A stretch of 6,676 bases of DNA from Frankiales bacterium (lineage in GTDB: Bacteria; Actinomycetota; Actinomycetes; JAFAQI01), in the NCBI GenBank assembly GCA_019246495.1, contig JAFAQI010000261.1, forward strand, positions 1-6,676. The letters are read 5' to 3'. The notes under the pieces are model-generated. The model saw nothing but the letters and a program-made list of their open reading frames with translations, was not told the DNA's origin and did no database searches. A program made the translations under genes and the position numbers. Below, piece by piece: positions 1 through 5,889 of this stretch (positions are counted from its first letter, which is position 1; the number at the start of each line of letters is the position of its first letter).

Positions 1-1158
1 GTCGGCATCGCGCGCCGCGTCGACCGCGGACTCGGCGTAGGTGAGCGCGGGGTAGTGCCGGCGCGCGACATCTAACGCGGCGGGGTCATAGACAGTGACG
101 TGCGCACCGCGTTCCTTGATGCGGCTCGCGACATCGAGCGCTGGGGAGTCGCGAATGTCGTCGCTGTTGGGCTTGAACGACGCACCCAGCACGCCGACGC
201 GTCGCCCGGCAAGGTCGCCGTCGACCGACTCGAGCGCGAGGTCGACCATGCGCGCGCGCCGGCGTTGGTTGATCGCGTCGACCTCGCGCAGGAACGACAG
301 AGCCTGGTCGACACCGAGCTCGTCGGCGCGGGCCATGAACGCGCGGATGTCCTTCGGCAGGCAGCCACCGCCGAACCCGAGTCCGGCGTGCAGAAACCGG
401 CCGCCGATCCGCGAGTCGTGCGACAGCGCCTCGGACAGCTTCTTCACGTCGGCGTGCGTGACCTCGCACACCTCCGCCATCGCGTTGATGAACGAGATCT
501 TGGTCGCGAGAAATGCGTTGGCGGCGACCTTCACCAGCTGTGCCGTCGCGAGATCGGTGATGACGACCGGCACACCCTCGCCGATGATCGGGCCGAAGAC
601 GTCGCGCATGACGCGCTCGCCTTGCTCTGACTGCACGCCGAAGACCAGCCGGTCCGGCCGCAGCGTGTCCTCGATCGCCCAGCCCTCGCGGAGGAACTCC
701 GGGTTCCAGACGAGCTCGACGTCGCTGCCGGCTGGCCCTTCGGCGAGAAGCCGCGCCGCGATCGCCTCGGCGGTGCCAACCGGCACCGTCGACTTGCCGA
801 CGACCACGCACGGCCGGGTCAACCGGGGAGCCAGCTCGTCGACGACGGAGAACACGAAAGACAGATCCGCCGCATGACTGTCGGCGCGTTGCGGCGTGCC
901 GACGCAGACGAAGTGCACGTCGGCGTCGACGATGTCGTCGTACGACGTCGTGAACCGCAGCCGTCCCGTGTCGAGGTTCTTGCGGAGCAGCTCCTCCAGG
1001 CCGGGCTCGAAGAACGGCACCTCGCCCGACATCAGCCGGGCGACCTTCACCTCGTCCACGTCGAGCCCGACGACGTCGTAGCCCAGCTCGGCCATGCAGG
1101 CCGCGTGGGTGGCACCGAGATAGCTGGTGCCGATCACCGACAGCCGGGGCGTGGTCAT
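1..1158 (-). CDS. ugd: UDP-glucose 6-dehydrogenase family protein (C-terminus off the window)
   Basis: The family oxidises UDP-glucose to UDP-glucuronate in the cytosol with two NAD+, supplying precursors for envelope polysaccharide. 386 residues are visible and the frame is still open at the left edge; family members run about 430-450. The N-terminal Rossmann domain has the nucleotide-binding loop GTSYLG (residues 10-15) and a strand ending VVGLDVD. The central domain holds the expected catalytic set: NPEFLREG with Glu154, Lys210 and Asn214 in VKVAAN, and nucleophile Cys266 with Asp270 in GFGGGCLPKD. The C-terminal UDP-binding domain begins near GVLGASFKPNSDDIRDSP and is cut after about 60 residues. 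The ATG at 1158 is preferred because the ATG 8 bases further upstream meets a stop after three codons. Oddity: the middle glycine of the GxGxxG loop is Ser12. GDP-mannose or UDP-ManNAc dehydrogenase activity cannot be excluded from sequence alone. Confidence 0.93.
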   Translation of the reverse strand, partial: MTTPRLSVIGTSYLGATHAACMAELGYDVVGLDVDEVKVARLMSGEVPFFEPGLEELLRKNLDTGRLRFTTSYDDIVDADVHFVCVGTPQRADSHAADLSFVFSVVDELAPRLTRPCVVVGKSTVPVGTAEAIAARLLAEGPAGSDVELVWNPEFLREGWAIEDTLRPDRLVFGVQSEQGERVMRDVFGPIIGEGVPVVITDLATAQLVKVAANAFLATKISFINAMAEVCEVTHADVKKLSEALSHDSRIGGRFLHAGLGFGGGCLPKDIRAFMARADELGVDQALSFLREVDAINQRRRARMVDLALESVDGDLAGRRVGVLGASFKPNSDDIRDSPALDVASRIKERGAHVTVYDPAALDVARRHYPALTYAESAVDAARDAD

Positions 1159-1170
1159 CGCGTCATGCTA
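1159..1170 (-). promoter_or_regulatory. Candidate leaderless promoter -10 for ugd
   Basis: Read on the minus strand, TAGCAT (1170-1165) is followed by the six bases GACGCG and then the ATG at 1158. TAnnnT placed 6-7 bases before a start codon, with no Shine-Dalgarno, is the usual actinobacterial arrangement in which transcription begins at the first base of the start codon. No convincing -35 hexamer is visible. The call rests on spacing and consensus only. Confidence 0.55.
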
Positions 1171-1183
1171 GAGATGCGCCACC

Positions 1184-1195
1184 TAGAATCTTGAT
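1184..1195 (+). promoter_or_regulatory. Candidate leaderless promoter -10 for the acyl-CoA dehydrogenase
   Basis: TAGAAT (1184-1189) is followed by six bases and then the GTG at 1196, so transcription would start at the G of the start codon. No purine-rich Shine-Dalgarno precedes the start, which supports a leaderless mRNA. This -10 lies only 13 bp from the oppositely oriented ugd -10, so the two polymerase footprints would overlap. The -35 region would fall across the start of ugd and is weak. Confidence 0.55.
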
Positions 1196-2365
1196 GTGAA
1201 TCCGACGTTCGACACCTTCGTGCTCCCCGAGGAGCACCAGCTGCTCCGCAAGACCGTGCGCGAGCTCGCCGAGGACAAGATCGCGCCGCGCGCGGCCGAG
1301 ATCGACGAGACCGCGGAGTTTCCGTGGGACGTCAACGCGGCACTTCTCGCGGCCGACCTGCACGCCGCGCACGTCCCGGAGGAGTACGGCGGCGTCGGCG
1401 CTGACGCGATCGCGTCGGCCATCATCATCGAGGAGATCGCCCGCGTCTGCTGTTCGTCGTCGCTCATCCCGGCCGTCAACAAGCTCGGCACGATGGGCCT
1501 GCTGCTCGCCGGCAACGAGGACCTGAAGAGCCACTACCTGGGCCGGCTGGTCCGCGGCGAGGGCTTGTTCAGCTACTGCCTGTCGGAGCCGGAGGCCGGG
1601 TCGGACGCCGCCAACATGAAGACGCGAGCGGTGCGCGACGGCGACTCCTACGTGCTCAACGGCACCAAGCGATGGATCACCCACGCCGGAATCTCCGAGT
1701 TCTACACCGTGATGGCGGTCACCGATCCCGACGCCGGCGCCCGCGGCATCTCGGCGTTCGTCGTCGAGAAGTCGGACGAGGGTGTGTCGTTCGGCGCGCC
1801 CGAGAAGAAGATGGGCATCAAGGGGTCGCCGACCGCCGAGGTCTACTTCGACAACGTCCGCATCCCCGCCGAGCGGATGATCGGCGAGCCGGGCACGGGC
1901 TTCAAGACCGCCCTGCGCACGCTCGACCACACGTGGTTGACGATCGGCGCGCAGGCACTAGGGGTCGCGCAGGGTGCGGTCGACTACTGCATCGGCTACG
2001 TGCAGGAGCGCAAGCAGTTCGGCAAGCCGATCGCGGAGTTCCAGGGCGTGTCGTTCCTGCTCGCCGACATGGCGATGAAGACGGAGGCGGCGCGCGCGCT
2101 CATCTACACCGCAGCTGCGGCGTCGGAGCGCATGGACCCGAACCTCACGTTCCTGTCAGCGGCCGCGAAGTGTTTCGCCTCCGACGTGGCGATGGAGGTC
2201 ACGACCAACGGCGTACAGCTGTTGGGTGGCTACGGCTACACGCGCGACTACCCGCTCGAGCGGATGATGCGCGACGCGAAGATCACGCAGATCTACGAGG
2301 GCACCAACCAGATCCAGCGCCTCGTCATGTCCCGCAACCTGCTGAAGGCGCACCCCGCCCGCTGA
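1196..2365 (+). CDS. Acyl-CoA dehydrogenase, FadE25-like
   Basis: FAD-dependent enzyme that introduces the alpha,beta double bond into an acyl-CoA thioester, the first step of beta-oxidation, passing electrons to electron-transfer flavoprotein. The 389-residue length is typical. An N-terminal helical domain (about 1-125) leads to signature one, CLSEPEAGSD (128-137), and the beta domain with LNGTKRWITHAG. The C-terminal helical domain carries QLLGGYGYTRDYPLERMMRDAK and IYEGTNQIQR, in which Glu368 is the expected catalytic base. Blocks such as SLIPAVNKLGTMG, GIKGSPT and CFASDVAMEVTT match, from memory, mycobacterial FadE25 (Rv3274c). The GTG start is chosen because a TAGAAT hexamer sits six bases upstream and the protein begins in register with FadE25 after a few residues. 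Oddity: Trp247 in LDHTWLTIGAQ stands where relatives usually have Arg. Substrate chain length or branching is not readable from the sequence. Confidence 0.95.
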   Translation: MNPTFDTFVLPEEHQLLRKTVRELAEDKIAPRAAEIDETAEFPWDVNAALLAADLHAAHVPEEYGGVGADAIASAIIIEEIARVCCSSSLIPAVNKLGTMGLLLAGNEDLKSHYLGRLVRGEGLFSYCLSEPEAGSDAANMKTRAVRDGDSYVLNGTKRWITHAGISEFYTVMAVTDPDAGARGISAFVVEKSDEGVSFGAPEKKMGIKGSPTAEVYFDNVRIPAERMIGEPGTGFKTALRTLDHTWLTIGAQALGVAQGAVDYCIGYVQERKQFGKPIAEFQGVSFLLADMAMKTEAARALIYTAAAASERMDPNLTFLSAAAKCFASDVAMEVTTNGVQLLGGYGYTRDYPLERMMRDAKITQIYEGTNQIQRLVMSRNLLKAHPAR

Positions 2366-2371
2366 CCTCTC

Positions 2372-2437
2372 CCGAACTTTGGCGGCCGATTCGGACAGGC
2401 GAAGCAGTCGTTGTCCTGATTCGTCGCCAAAGTTCGG
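2372..2437 (+). repeat. Long inverted repeat / RNA hairpin between the acyl-CoA dehydrogenase and the next gene
   Basis: Arms CCGAACTTTGGCG (2372-2384) and CGCCAAAGTTCGG (2425-2437) are perfect 13-bp complements. Pairing continues inward (2385-2397 with 2412-2424): 8 Watson-Crick pairs, 3 G.U wobbles (2385/2424, 2388/2421, 2391/2418) and 2 mismatches, closing on a 14-nt loop (2398-2411). The wobbles become C.A mismatches in minus-strand RNA, so the full fold belongs to the plus-strand transcript. It begins 7 nt after the upstream stop and ends 13 nt before the next GTG. No U-tract follows, so a classical intrinsic terminator is doubtful; a 3' end-stabilising hairpin, a leader structure, or one copy of a dispersed palindromic repeat are alternatives. 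Confidence 0.8.
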
Positions 2438-2450
2438 TGAGACTGGACGG

Positions 2451-3629
2451 GTGGACCCCTCACCGCGTCGCGCTGCGTGGCTGCCGCGCGTCCTTGCCAC
2501 CGGTGTGGTGGCGGTCACCGCGACGGGGATCGTCCTCGCCGCCACGACGACGCCGAACGAGGCACCGCGGCCGGCCGCTGAGACAGGTGCTCCGCAACCA
2601 CCCTCGGCCGCGCCGGCGACCTCGGCCGTGACGCCATCCCGGTCGGCAGCCGCGAAGGTCCGCCCTCGGCCGGCTCGCAGCCCGCGCGCCGCAGTGCTGC
2701 GGGCGCGCCGGCCGCTGTTTCCGCTGCCGGCTCGGCCCGCCTACCCGCATCCCTGCCCGCCGCCGCCAGTGCCGCCGGGGCCGCCGTTCAAGCGACCGAA
2801 GCCCGCGGTCCGCGCCGCCGACCTGCCGCGGCCGGTCCGGGTCGCCGCGCATCGCCACGTCGACCTCGGCGCCGTCACCGGCAAGGGCATGTGGCTCACC
2901 ACCTGGGCCGACACCAAGGTCGACGTCCCGACAGTCATCGCCCGGGCGCGAGCCGCCGGCGTCCACCAGCTGTGGGTGCGAACCGGCGGCACCTACCAAG
3001 GCTGGTACGGCGACCGGCTGCTGACTCGGCTCCTGCCCGCAGCACATGCGGCCGGCATCAAGGTCATCGCGTGGGACTTCCCCACGCTGTCGGATCCGCT
3101 GCGCGACGTTCGCCGCGCGCGACACGACCTGACCGGTCGGTGGGCCGGGCAGCGGCTCGACGGGTTCAGCGCCGACCTCGAGACGATCTATGAAGGCACG
3201 TTCGAGACGCCCCGACGCGTGCAGGTCTATCTGTCCAGGGTCCGCGTGCTGGCCGGCGCCATGCCGGTGATCGCCACCGTGCTGCGACCGACTCCGGAGC
3301 AGCTCGTGACCTACCCCTACCGCGCCGAGGCGCCGTACGTCGACGTGTTCGCGCCGATGGTCTATTGGTCGTGCAACGAACCCGGAGCCACCGCACTGTC
3401 CGCGTTGAAGCCGCTCGTGCGGATGCGGCCGGTGCACCTGATCGGCCAGTCCTACAACATGGGACCGGAGGGCGGCCGGCACGGGATGCCGACCGCGCGC
3501 GAGATCTGGCGCTTCCTCGACGTCGCCCGCCGGGCGGGTGCGGTGGGTGCGAGCCTCTACGACTACAGCGAGTCGCGTGCGCCGCAGTGGCGTGCGCTTG
3601 CGCGCTACCCGTGGCCGGCCGCGCACTAG
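2451..3629 (+). CDS. Exported/membrane-anchored protein with glycoside-hydrolase-like barrel domain
   Basis: No named family is recognised with certainty. From the GTG at 2451 the protein has 392 residues. Basic residues (RR at 6-7, R13) precede a hydrophobic stretch at about 14-31 (VLATGVVAVTATGIVLAA), an uncleaved anchor or signal peptide. Residues about 33-140 are rich in Pro, Ala and Arg, including PCPPPPVPPGPP, and look like a flexible wall-spanning linker. A folded domain follows from about 145 (GKGMWLTTWADTK) with alternating strands and helices: HQLWVRTGG, AAGIKVIAWDF, LDGFSADLET (Asp242, Glu244), MPVIATVLRP, YVDVFAPMVYW (296-306) and GASLYDY. Acidic residues at a strand end followed by a 'VDVFAPMVY' strand resemble TIM-barrel glycoside hydrolases and the DUF4015-type putative hydrolases, so glycan binding or cleavage outside the cell is inferred. 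An upstream TTG at 2379 is rejected because it lies inside the hairpin and only adds residues before the signal. Confidence 0.72.
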   Translation: MDPSPRRAAWLPRVLATGVVAVTATGIVLAATTTPNEAPRPAAETGAPQPPSAAPATSAVTPSRSAAAKVRPRPARSPRAAVLRARRPLFPLPARPAYPHPCPPPPVPPGPPFKRPKPAVRAADLPRPVRVAAHRHVDLGAVTGKGMWLTTWADTKVDVPTVIARARAAGVHQLWVRTGGTYQGWYGDRLLTRLLPAAHAAGIKVIAWDFPTLSDPLRDVRRARHDLTGRWAGQRLDGFSADLETIYEGTFETPRRVQVYLSRVRVLAGAMPVIATVLRPTPEQLVTYPYRAEAPYVDVFAPMVYWSCNEPGATALSALKPLVRMRPVHLIGQSYNMGPEGGRHGMPTAREIWRFLDVARRAGAVGASLYDYSESRAPQWRALARYPWPAAH

Positions 3630-3639
3630 TCTTCGCCGT
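3627..3639 (+). promoter_or_regulatory. Candidate leaderless promoter -10 for scoA
   Basis: TAGTCT (3627-3632) fits TAnnnT and lies seven bases before the GTG at 3640, with no Shine-Dalgarno between. Its first three bases are also the TAG stop of the preceding gene. This suggests that the CoA-transferase pair is transcribed from its own promoter and does not depend only on read-through. No clear -35 element is seen. Confidence 0.5.
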
Positions 3640-4401
3640 GTGAACAAGGTCGTTCCCAACGCCGCCACGGCCGTCGCCGACATCCCCAACGGTGCATCAC
3701 TCGCGGTCGGCGGGTTCGGGCTCTGCGGCGTGCCGATGGCGTTGATCCAAGCGCTATACGACGCGGGCACCAGCAACCTCTCGGTCGTCTCCAACAACTG
3801 CGGCGTCGATGAGTGGGGGCTCGGTGTCCTGCTCTATGCGAAGCGCATCTCGCGGATGACGTCGTCGTACGTCGGAGAGAACAAGGAGTTCGCGCGGCAA
3901 TATCTGAGCGGTGAGCTCGAGGTCGAGCTGACTCCGCAGGGCACGCTGGCCGAGCGGCTGCGCGCCGGCGGTTCCGGCATCCCGGCGTTCTACACCGCGA
4001 CTGGCGTCGGCACGCAGATCTCCGACGGCGGCCTGCCCTGGCGCTACGCCGACGACGGCAGCGTCGCCGTCGCGAGTCCGCCGAAGGAGACCCGACGGTT
4101 CGGTGACCGTGACTACGTGCTGGAGGAAGCGATCCGCACCGACTTCGGTCTCGTGCACGCAGCCGTCGCGGACCGGCACGGCAATCTGGTGTTCCACGAG
4201 AGCGCGCGCAACTTCAACCCGCTGTGTGCGATGGCCGGCCGGGTGACGATCGCCGAGGTCGACGAGCTGGTGGAGCCGGGTGACCTCGACCCCGATCGCG
4301 TGCACGTGCCTGGCGTTTTCGTGCAACGCGTCGTCCACGTGCCGGACGCCGAGAAGCGAATCGAGAAGCGCACGGTGCGTCCCGCGGGAGGTGACGCATG
4401 A
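3640..4401 (+). CDS. scoA: Succinyl-CoA:3-oxoacid CoA-transferase, subunit A
   Basis: Alpha subunit of the enzyme that moves CoA from succinyl-CoA to acetoacetate (or another 3-oxoacid), allowing ketone bodies and related acids to enter central metabolism in the cytosol. It has 253 residues, normal for the family. The CoA-transferase family I signature is complete at residues 17-32: [16 protein letters not shown]. Further conserved blocks are [45 protein letters not shown] and [15 protein letters not shown], closely resembling mycobacterial ScoA from memory. The GTG at 3640 is chosen because the protein then begins [12 protein letters not shown] as relatives do, and because of the -10 hexamer upstream; the open frame extends further 5' but only over the previous gene. 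It overlaps scoB by four bases (ATGA), consistent with 1:1 synthesis. PcaI or AtoD activity is a less likely alternative. Confidence 0.95.
   Translation: MNKVVPNAATAVADIPNGASLAVGGFGLCGVPMALIQALYDAGTSNLSVVSNNCGVDEWGLGVLLYAKRISRMTSSYVGENKEFARQYLSGELEVELTPQGTLAERLRAGGSGIPAFYTATGVGTQISDGGLPWRYADDGSVAVASPPKETRRFGDRDYVLEEAIRTDFGLVHAAVADRHGNLVFHESARNFNPLCAMAGRVTIAEVDELVEPGDLDPDRVHVPGVFVQRVVHVPDAEKRIEKRTVRPAGGDA
4386..4394 (+). promoter_or_regulatory. Strong Shine-Dalgarno for scoB
   Basis: GGGAGGTGA near the 3' end of scoA matches the anti-Shine-Dalgarno almost perfectly, with its GGAGG core six bases before the scoB ATG at 4398. It contrasts with the leaderless-looking start of scoA: the second gene of the operon uses conventional initiation supported by the ATGA stop-start overlap. 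Confidence 0.85.
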
Positions 4402-5090
4402 CGCTCACCCCCCCGAGATTGAGCCGCGAGCAGATGGCCGCGCGCGCTGCGCTCGAGCTCGCCGATGGCGCCTACGTCAACCTCGGCATCGGCCTGCCCA
4501 CGCTCGTTCCCAACTACCTGCCGCCGGGCGTCAGCGTCGTGCTGCAGAGCGAGAACGGCATCCTCGGTGTCGGCCCGTATCCGGTCGAGGGCACGGAGGA
4601 CCCGGACCTCATCAACGCCGGCAAGGAGACCGTCACGGTGCTCCCCGGGTCGTCGTTCTTCGACTCGGCGATGTCGTTCGCGATGATCCGTGGCGGTCAT
4701 GTCGACGCCGCGATCCTCGGGGCGATGCAGGTCTCCGAACGCGGCGACCTGGCCAACTGGACCATCCCCGGCAAGATGATCAAGGGGATGGGTGGCGCCA
4801 TGGACCTCGTCCACGGCGCGAAGCGCGTCATCGTGCTGATGGAGCACGTCGCCAAGGACGGCAGCGCAAAGATCGTGGGCGAGTGCACGCTGCCCTACAC
4901 CGGCCGCGGTGTGGTCGAGCGCATCATCACCGACCTCGCGGTCATCGACGTGACCGACCAGGGTCTCGTCCTCCGCGAGCTCGCGCCCGGCGTCTCGGTC
5001 GATTACGTGCAGCAGGCCACGGAACCACCGCTGCACGTGCCGGACCCGCCGCCGCAGATGCGCCTCGGCGTCCTCGCCGCGTCCGGCTGA
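4398..5090 (+). CDS. scoB: Succinyl-CoA:3-oxoacid CoA-transferase, subunit B
   Basis: Beta subunit of the CoA-transferase, carrying the catalytic glutamate that forms the glutamyl-CoA thioester intermediate. It has 230 residues. The family signature [14 protein letters not shown] places the nucleophile at Glu52. Also visible are [68 protein letters not shown] and [12 protein letters not shown], the usual conserved sequence of ScoB proteins. The start is fixed by the strong Shine-Dalgarno and the ATGA overlap with scoA. The C-terminal tail beyond [13 protein letters not shown] ([14 protein letters not shown] and a few more residues) appears slightly longer than in the mycobacterial protein as remembered. 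The stop lies only 7 bp from the stop of the convergent gene at 5098. Confidence 0.96.
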   Translation: MTLTPPRLSREQMAARAALELADGAYVNLGIGLPTLVPNYLPPGVSVVLQSENGILGVGPYPVEGTEDPDLINAGKETVTVLPGSSFFDSAMSFAMIRGGHVDAAILGAMQVSERGDLANWTIPGKMIKGMGGAMDLVHGAKRVIVLMEHVAKDGSAKIVGECTLPYTGRGVVERIITDLAVIDVTDQGLVLRELAPGVSVDYVQQATEPPLHVPDPPPQMRLGVLAASG

Positions 5091-5097
5091 GCCGTCC

Positions 5098-5760
5098 TCA
5101 ACAGAGCCGGGGGAGACCCGCTACGCCGACACCGGCGGTGTGCGTCACGCGTTCGGTGACACATCGGTCGGGCAGGCGATCAGGATCGACATCGGCGACG
5201 AGCACCACCGAGCCGCCCGCGGCGAGCGGCACGAGCAGTCCGGCATCGATGCCATTCGCCGAGTCGTAGCCGAGAATCGACAGCACGCGCGACGTCGCGT
5301 CGAGGCCGTGCTCGGCGGCGTCGTGTGCCGCGGCAGCGCCGAGCTCCTCGTGTGTCCACGACCGGCCGCCGAGCACCAGTGCCGGCATCGCCGGATCGAC
5401 CGCACCCGCCGAGAACTCGTCCGGCTGCCCGCCGACCAGTCGCGAGAGCGCGGCGCCCATCGGATCCGCATCCACCTCGAGTGCCAACGCCGTCGCGTCG
5501 TCGGACACGGCTGCTCCGGCGGTCCACGTCCCGAGCAGCAGCACCGCCGACACCCAGTGCGGAGCGGTCGTTGGACGCAGCAGGCTGCCCGGCTCGACCT
5601 CCAGTTCGTCGACGAGATGACCCGCGATCTTGTTCGCCCAGTTGACCGTCGTCGCGATCGAGAGCTCGACGCGGCCGCCGGAGGCGTCGTCGTACCAGGT
5701 GACGAAGGGGCGCGCGGCATCGCGGCGGCGCTCCCGGACGAGCAGCTCGGCGGGTGTCAT
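5098..5760 (-). CDS. TIGR03089 family protein (truncated AMP-binding-like)
   Basis: A 220-residue protein with the look of the actinobacterial TIGR03089 family, represented in mycobacteria (from memory) by Rv3268; the family's function is not established. It resembles the N-terminal part of acyl-adenylating enzymes: PFVTWYDDASGGRVELS, then TTVNWANKIAGHLVDEL, an EPGSLLRP segment like the 'GDRV' strand, and WVSAVLLLGTWTAGAAVS like the helix after 'P.w'. The ATP-binding Ser/Thr/Gly loop (TSGTTG.PK type) and the C-terminal lysine domain are absent, so adenylate formation is not expected. The C-terminal half ends with a hydrophobic GLLVPLAAGGSVVLVADVD segment and RCVTERVTHTAGV. The length is normal for the family, so it is not a fresh truncation. 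The ATG at 5760 gives the family N-terminus (MTPAELL). A role linked to envelope or lipid metabolism is suggested only by neighbours. Confidence 0.87.
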   Translation of the reverse strand: MTPAELLVRERRRDAARPFVTWYDDASGGRVELSIATTVNWANKIAGHLVDELEVEPGSLLRPTTAPHWVSAVLLLGTWTAGAAVSDDATALALEVDADPMGAALSRLVGGQPDEFSAGAVDPAMPALVLGGRSWTHEELGAAAAHDAAEHGLDATSRVLSILGYDSANGIDAGLLVPLAAGGSVVLVADVDPDRLPDRCVTERVTHTAGVGVAGLPRLC

Positions 5761-5772
5761 CAGGCAAGTCTG
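5761..5772 (-). promoter_or_regulatory. Weak candidate leaderless -10 for the TIGR03089 gene
   Basis: On the minus strand CAGACT (5772-5767) lies six bases before the ATG at 5760. It departs from TAnnnT only at its first base, and no Shine-Dalgarno precedes the start. The spacing is the same as in front of ugd and the acyl-CoA dehydrogenase gene, but with one consensus base missing the call is tentative. Confidence 0.3.
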
Positions 5773-5815
5773 CCGGTGACAGTTTCCTGAGAGTTGCGGC
5801 GTTTCCGTTGTCCAT

Positions 5816-5833
5816 GTGACTGAAGTGACTGCA
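5816..5833 (+). repeat. 9-bp tandem direct repeat in the divergent promoter region
   Basis: GTGACTGAA is followed directly by GTGACTGCA, matching at 8 of 9 positions. It sits in the 129-bp gap (5761-5889) between the TIGR03089 and amidase genes, 57 bp before the amidase GTG. Direct repeats of about one helical turn are typical of OmpR-type response-regulator sites. Further downstream, CTAACG occurs twice (5851-5856 and 5873-5878), 22 bp apart. No TAnnnT -10 is seen on the plus strand of this gap, so the amidase promoter is not located. Confidence 0.4.
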
Positions 5834-5877
5834 TGGTGGAGCCGATCGGACTAACGACGACCGCCTGTTCGCCTAAC

Positions 5878-5882
5878 GGAAG
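5878..5882 (+). promoter_or_regulatory. Shine-Dalgarno deciding the amidase start
   Basis: GGAAG lies seven bases before the GTG at 5890. It supports that start over the in-frame ATG at 5833, which would put 19 extra residues before a well-formed signal peptide. Confidence 0.55.
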
Positions 5883-5889
5883 CCCCCTC

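Noticed and set aside
95..877. Plus-strand open frames opposite ugd
   Set aside because: Ser/Arg-rich shadow sequence with no family resemblance; the minus-strand dehydrogenase motifs explain this region fully.
2379..2450. TTG start at 2379 for the exported protein
   Set aside because: It falls inside the hairpin arm and would put 24 charged residues before the hydrophobic signal segment; the GTG at 2451 gives a normal export signal.
1672..2631. 319-codon open frame on the plus strand
   Set aside because: It overlaps the acyl-CoA dehydrogenase out of frame and is Arg/Gly/His-rich low-complexity sequence, the usual frame-shifted shadow of a GC-rich gene.
2460..3797. 445-codon open frame on the minus strand
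   Set aside because: It lies opposite the exported-protein gene and the start of scoA, has no recognisable domain, and its composition is that of an antisense shadow in GC-rich DNA.
5083..5110. Possible bidirectional terminator between scoB and the TIGR03089 gene
   Set aside because: CCGGCT (5083-5088) and AGCCGG (5105-5110) could pair, but six bases with a 16-nt loop and no T-tract, lying partly inside both genes, is expected by chance at this GC content.
4280..5269. 329-codon plus-strand and similar minus-strand frames across scoA/scoB
   Set aside because: They cross gene boundaries, show no motifs, and compete with strongly supported scoA and scoB.
5833..5889. Upstream in-frame ATG for the amidase
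   Set aside because: It adds 19 residues before a clear signal peptide and has no good Shine-Dalgarno, whereas the GTG at 5890 has GGAAG seven bases upstream.
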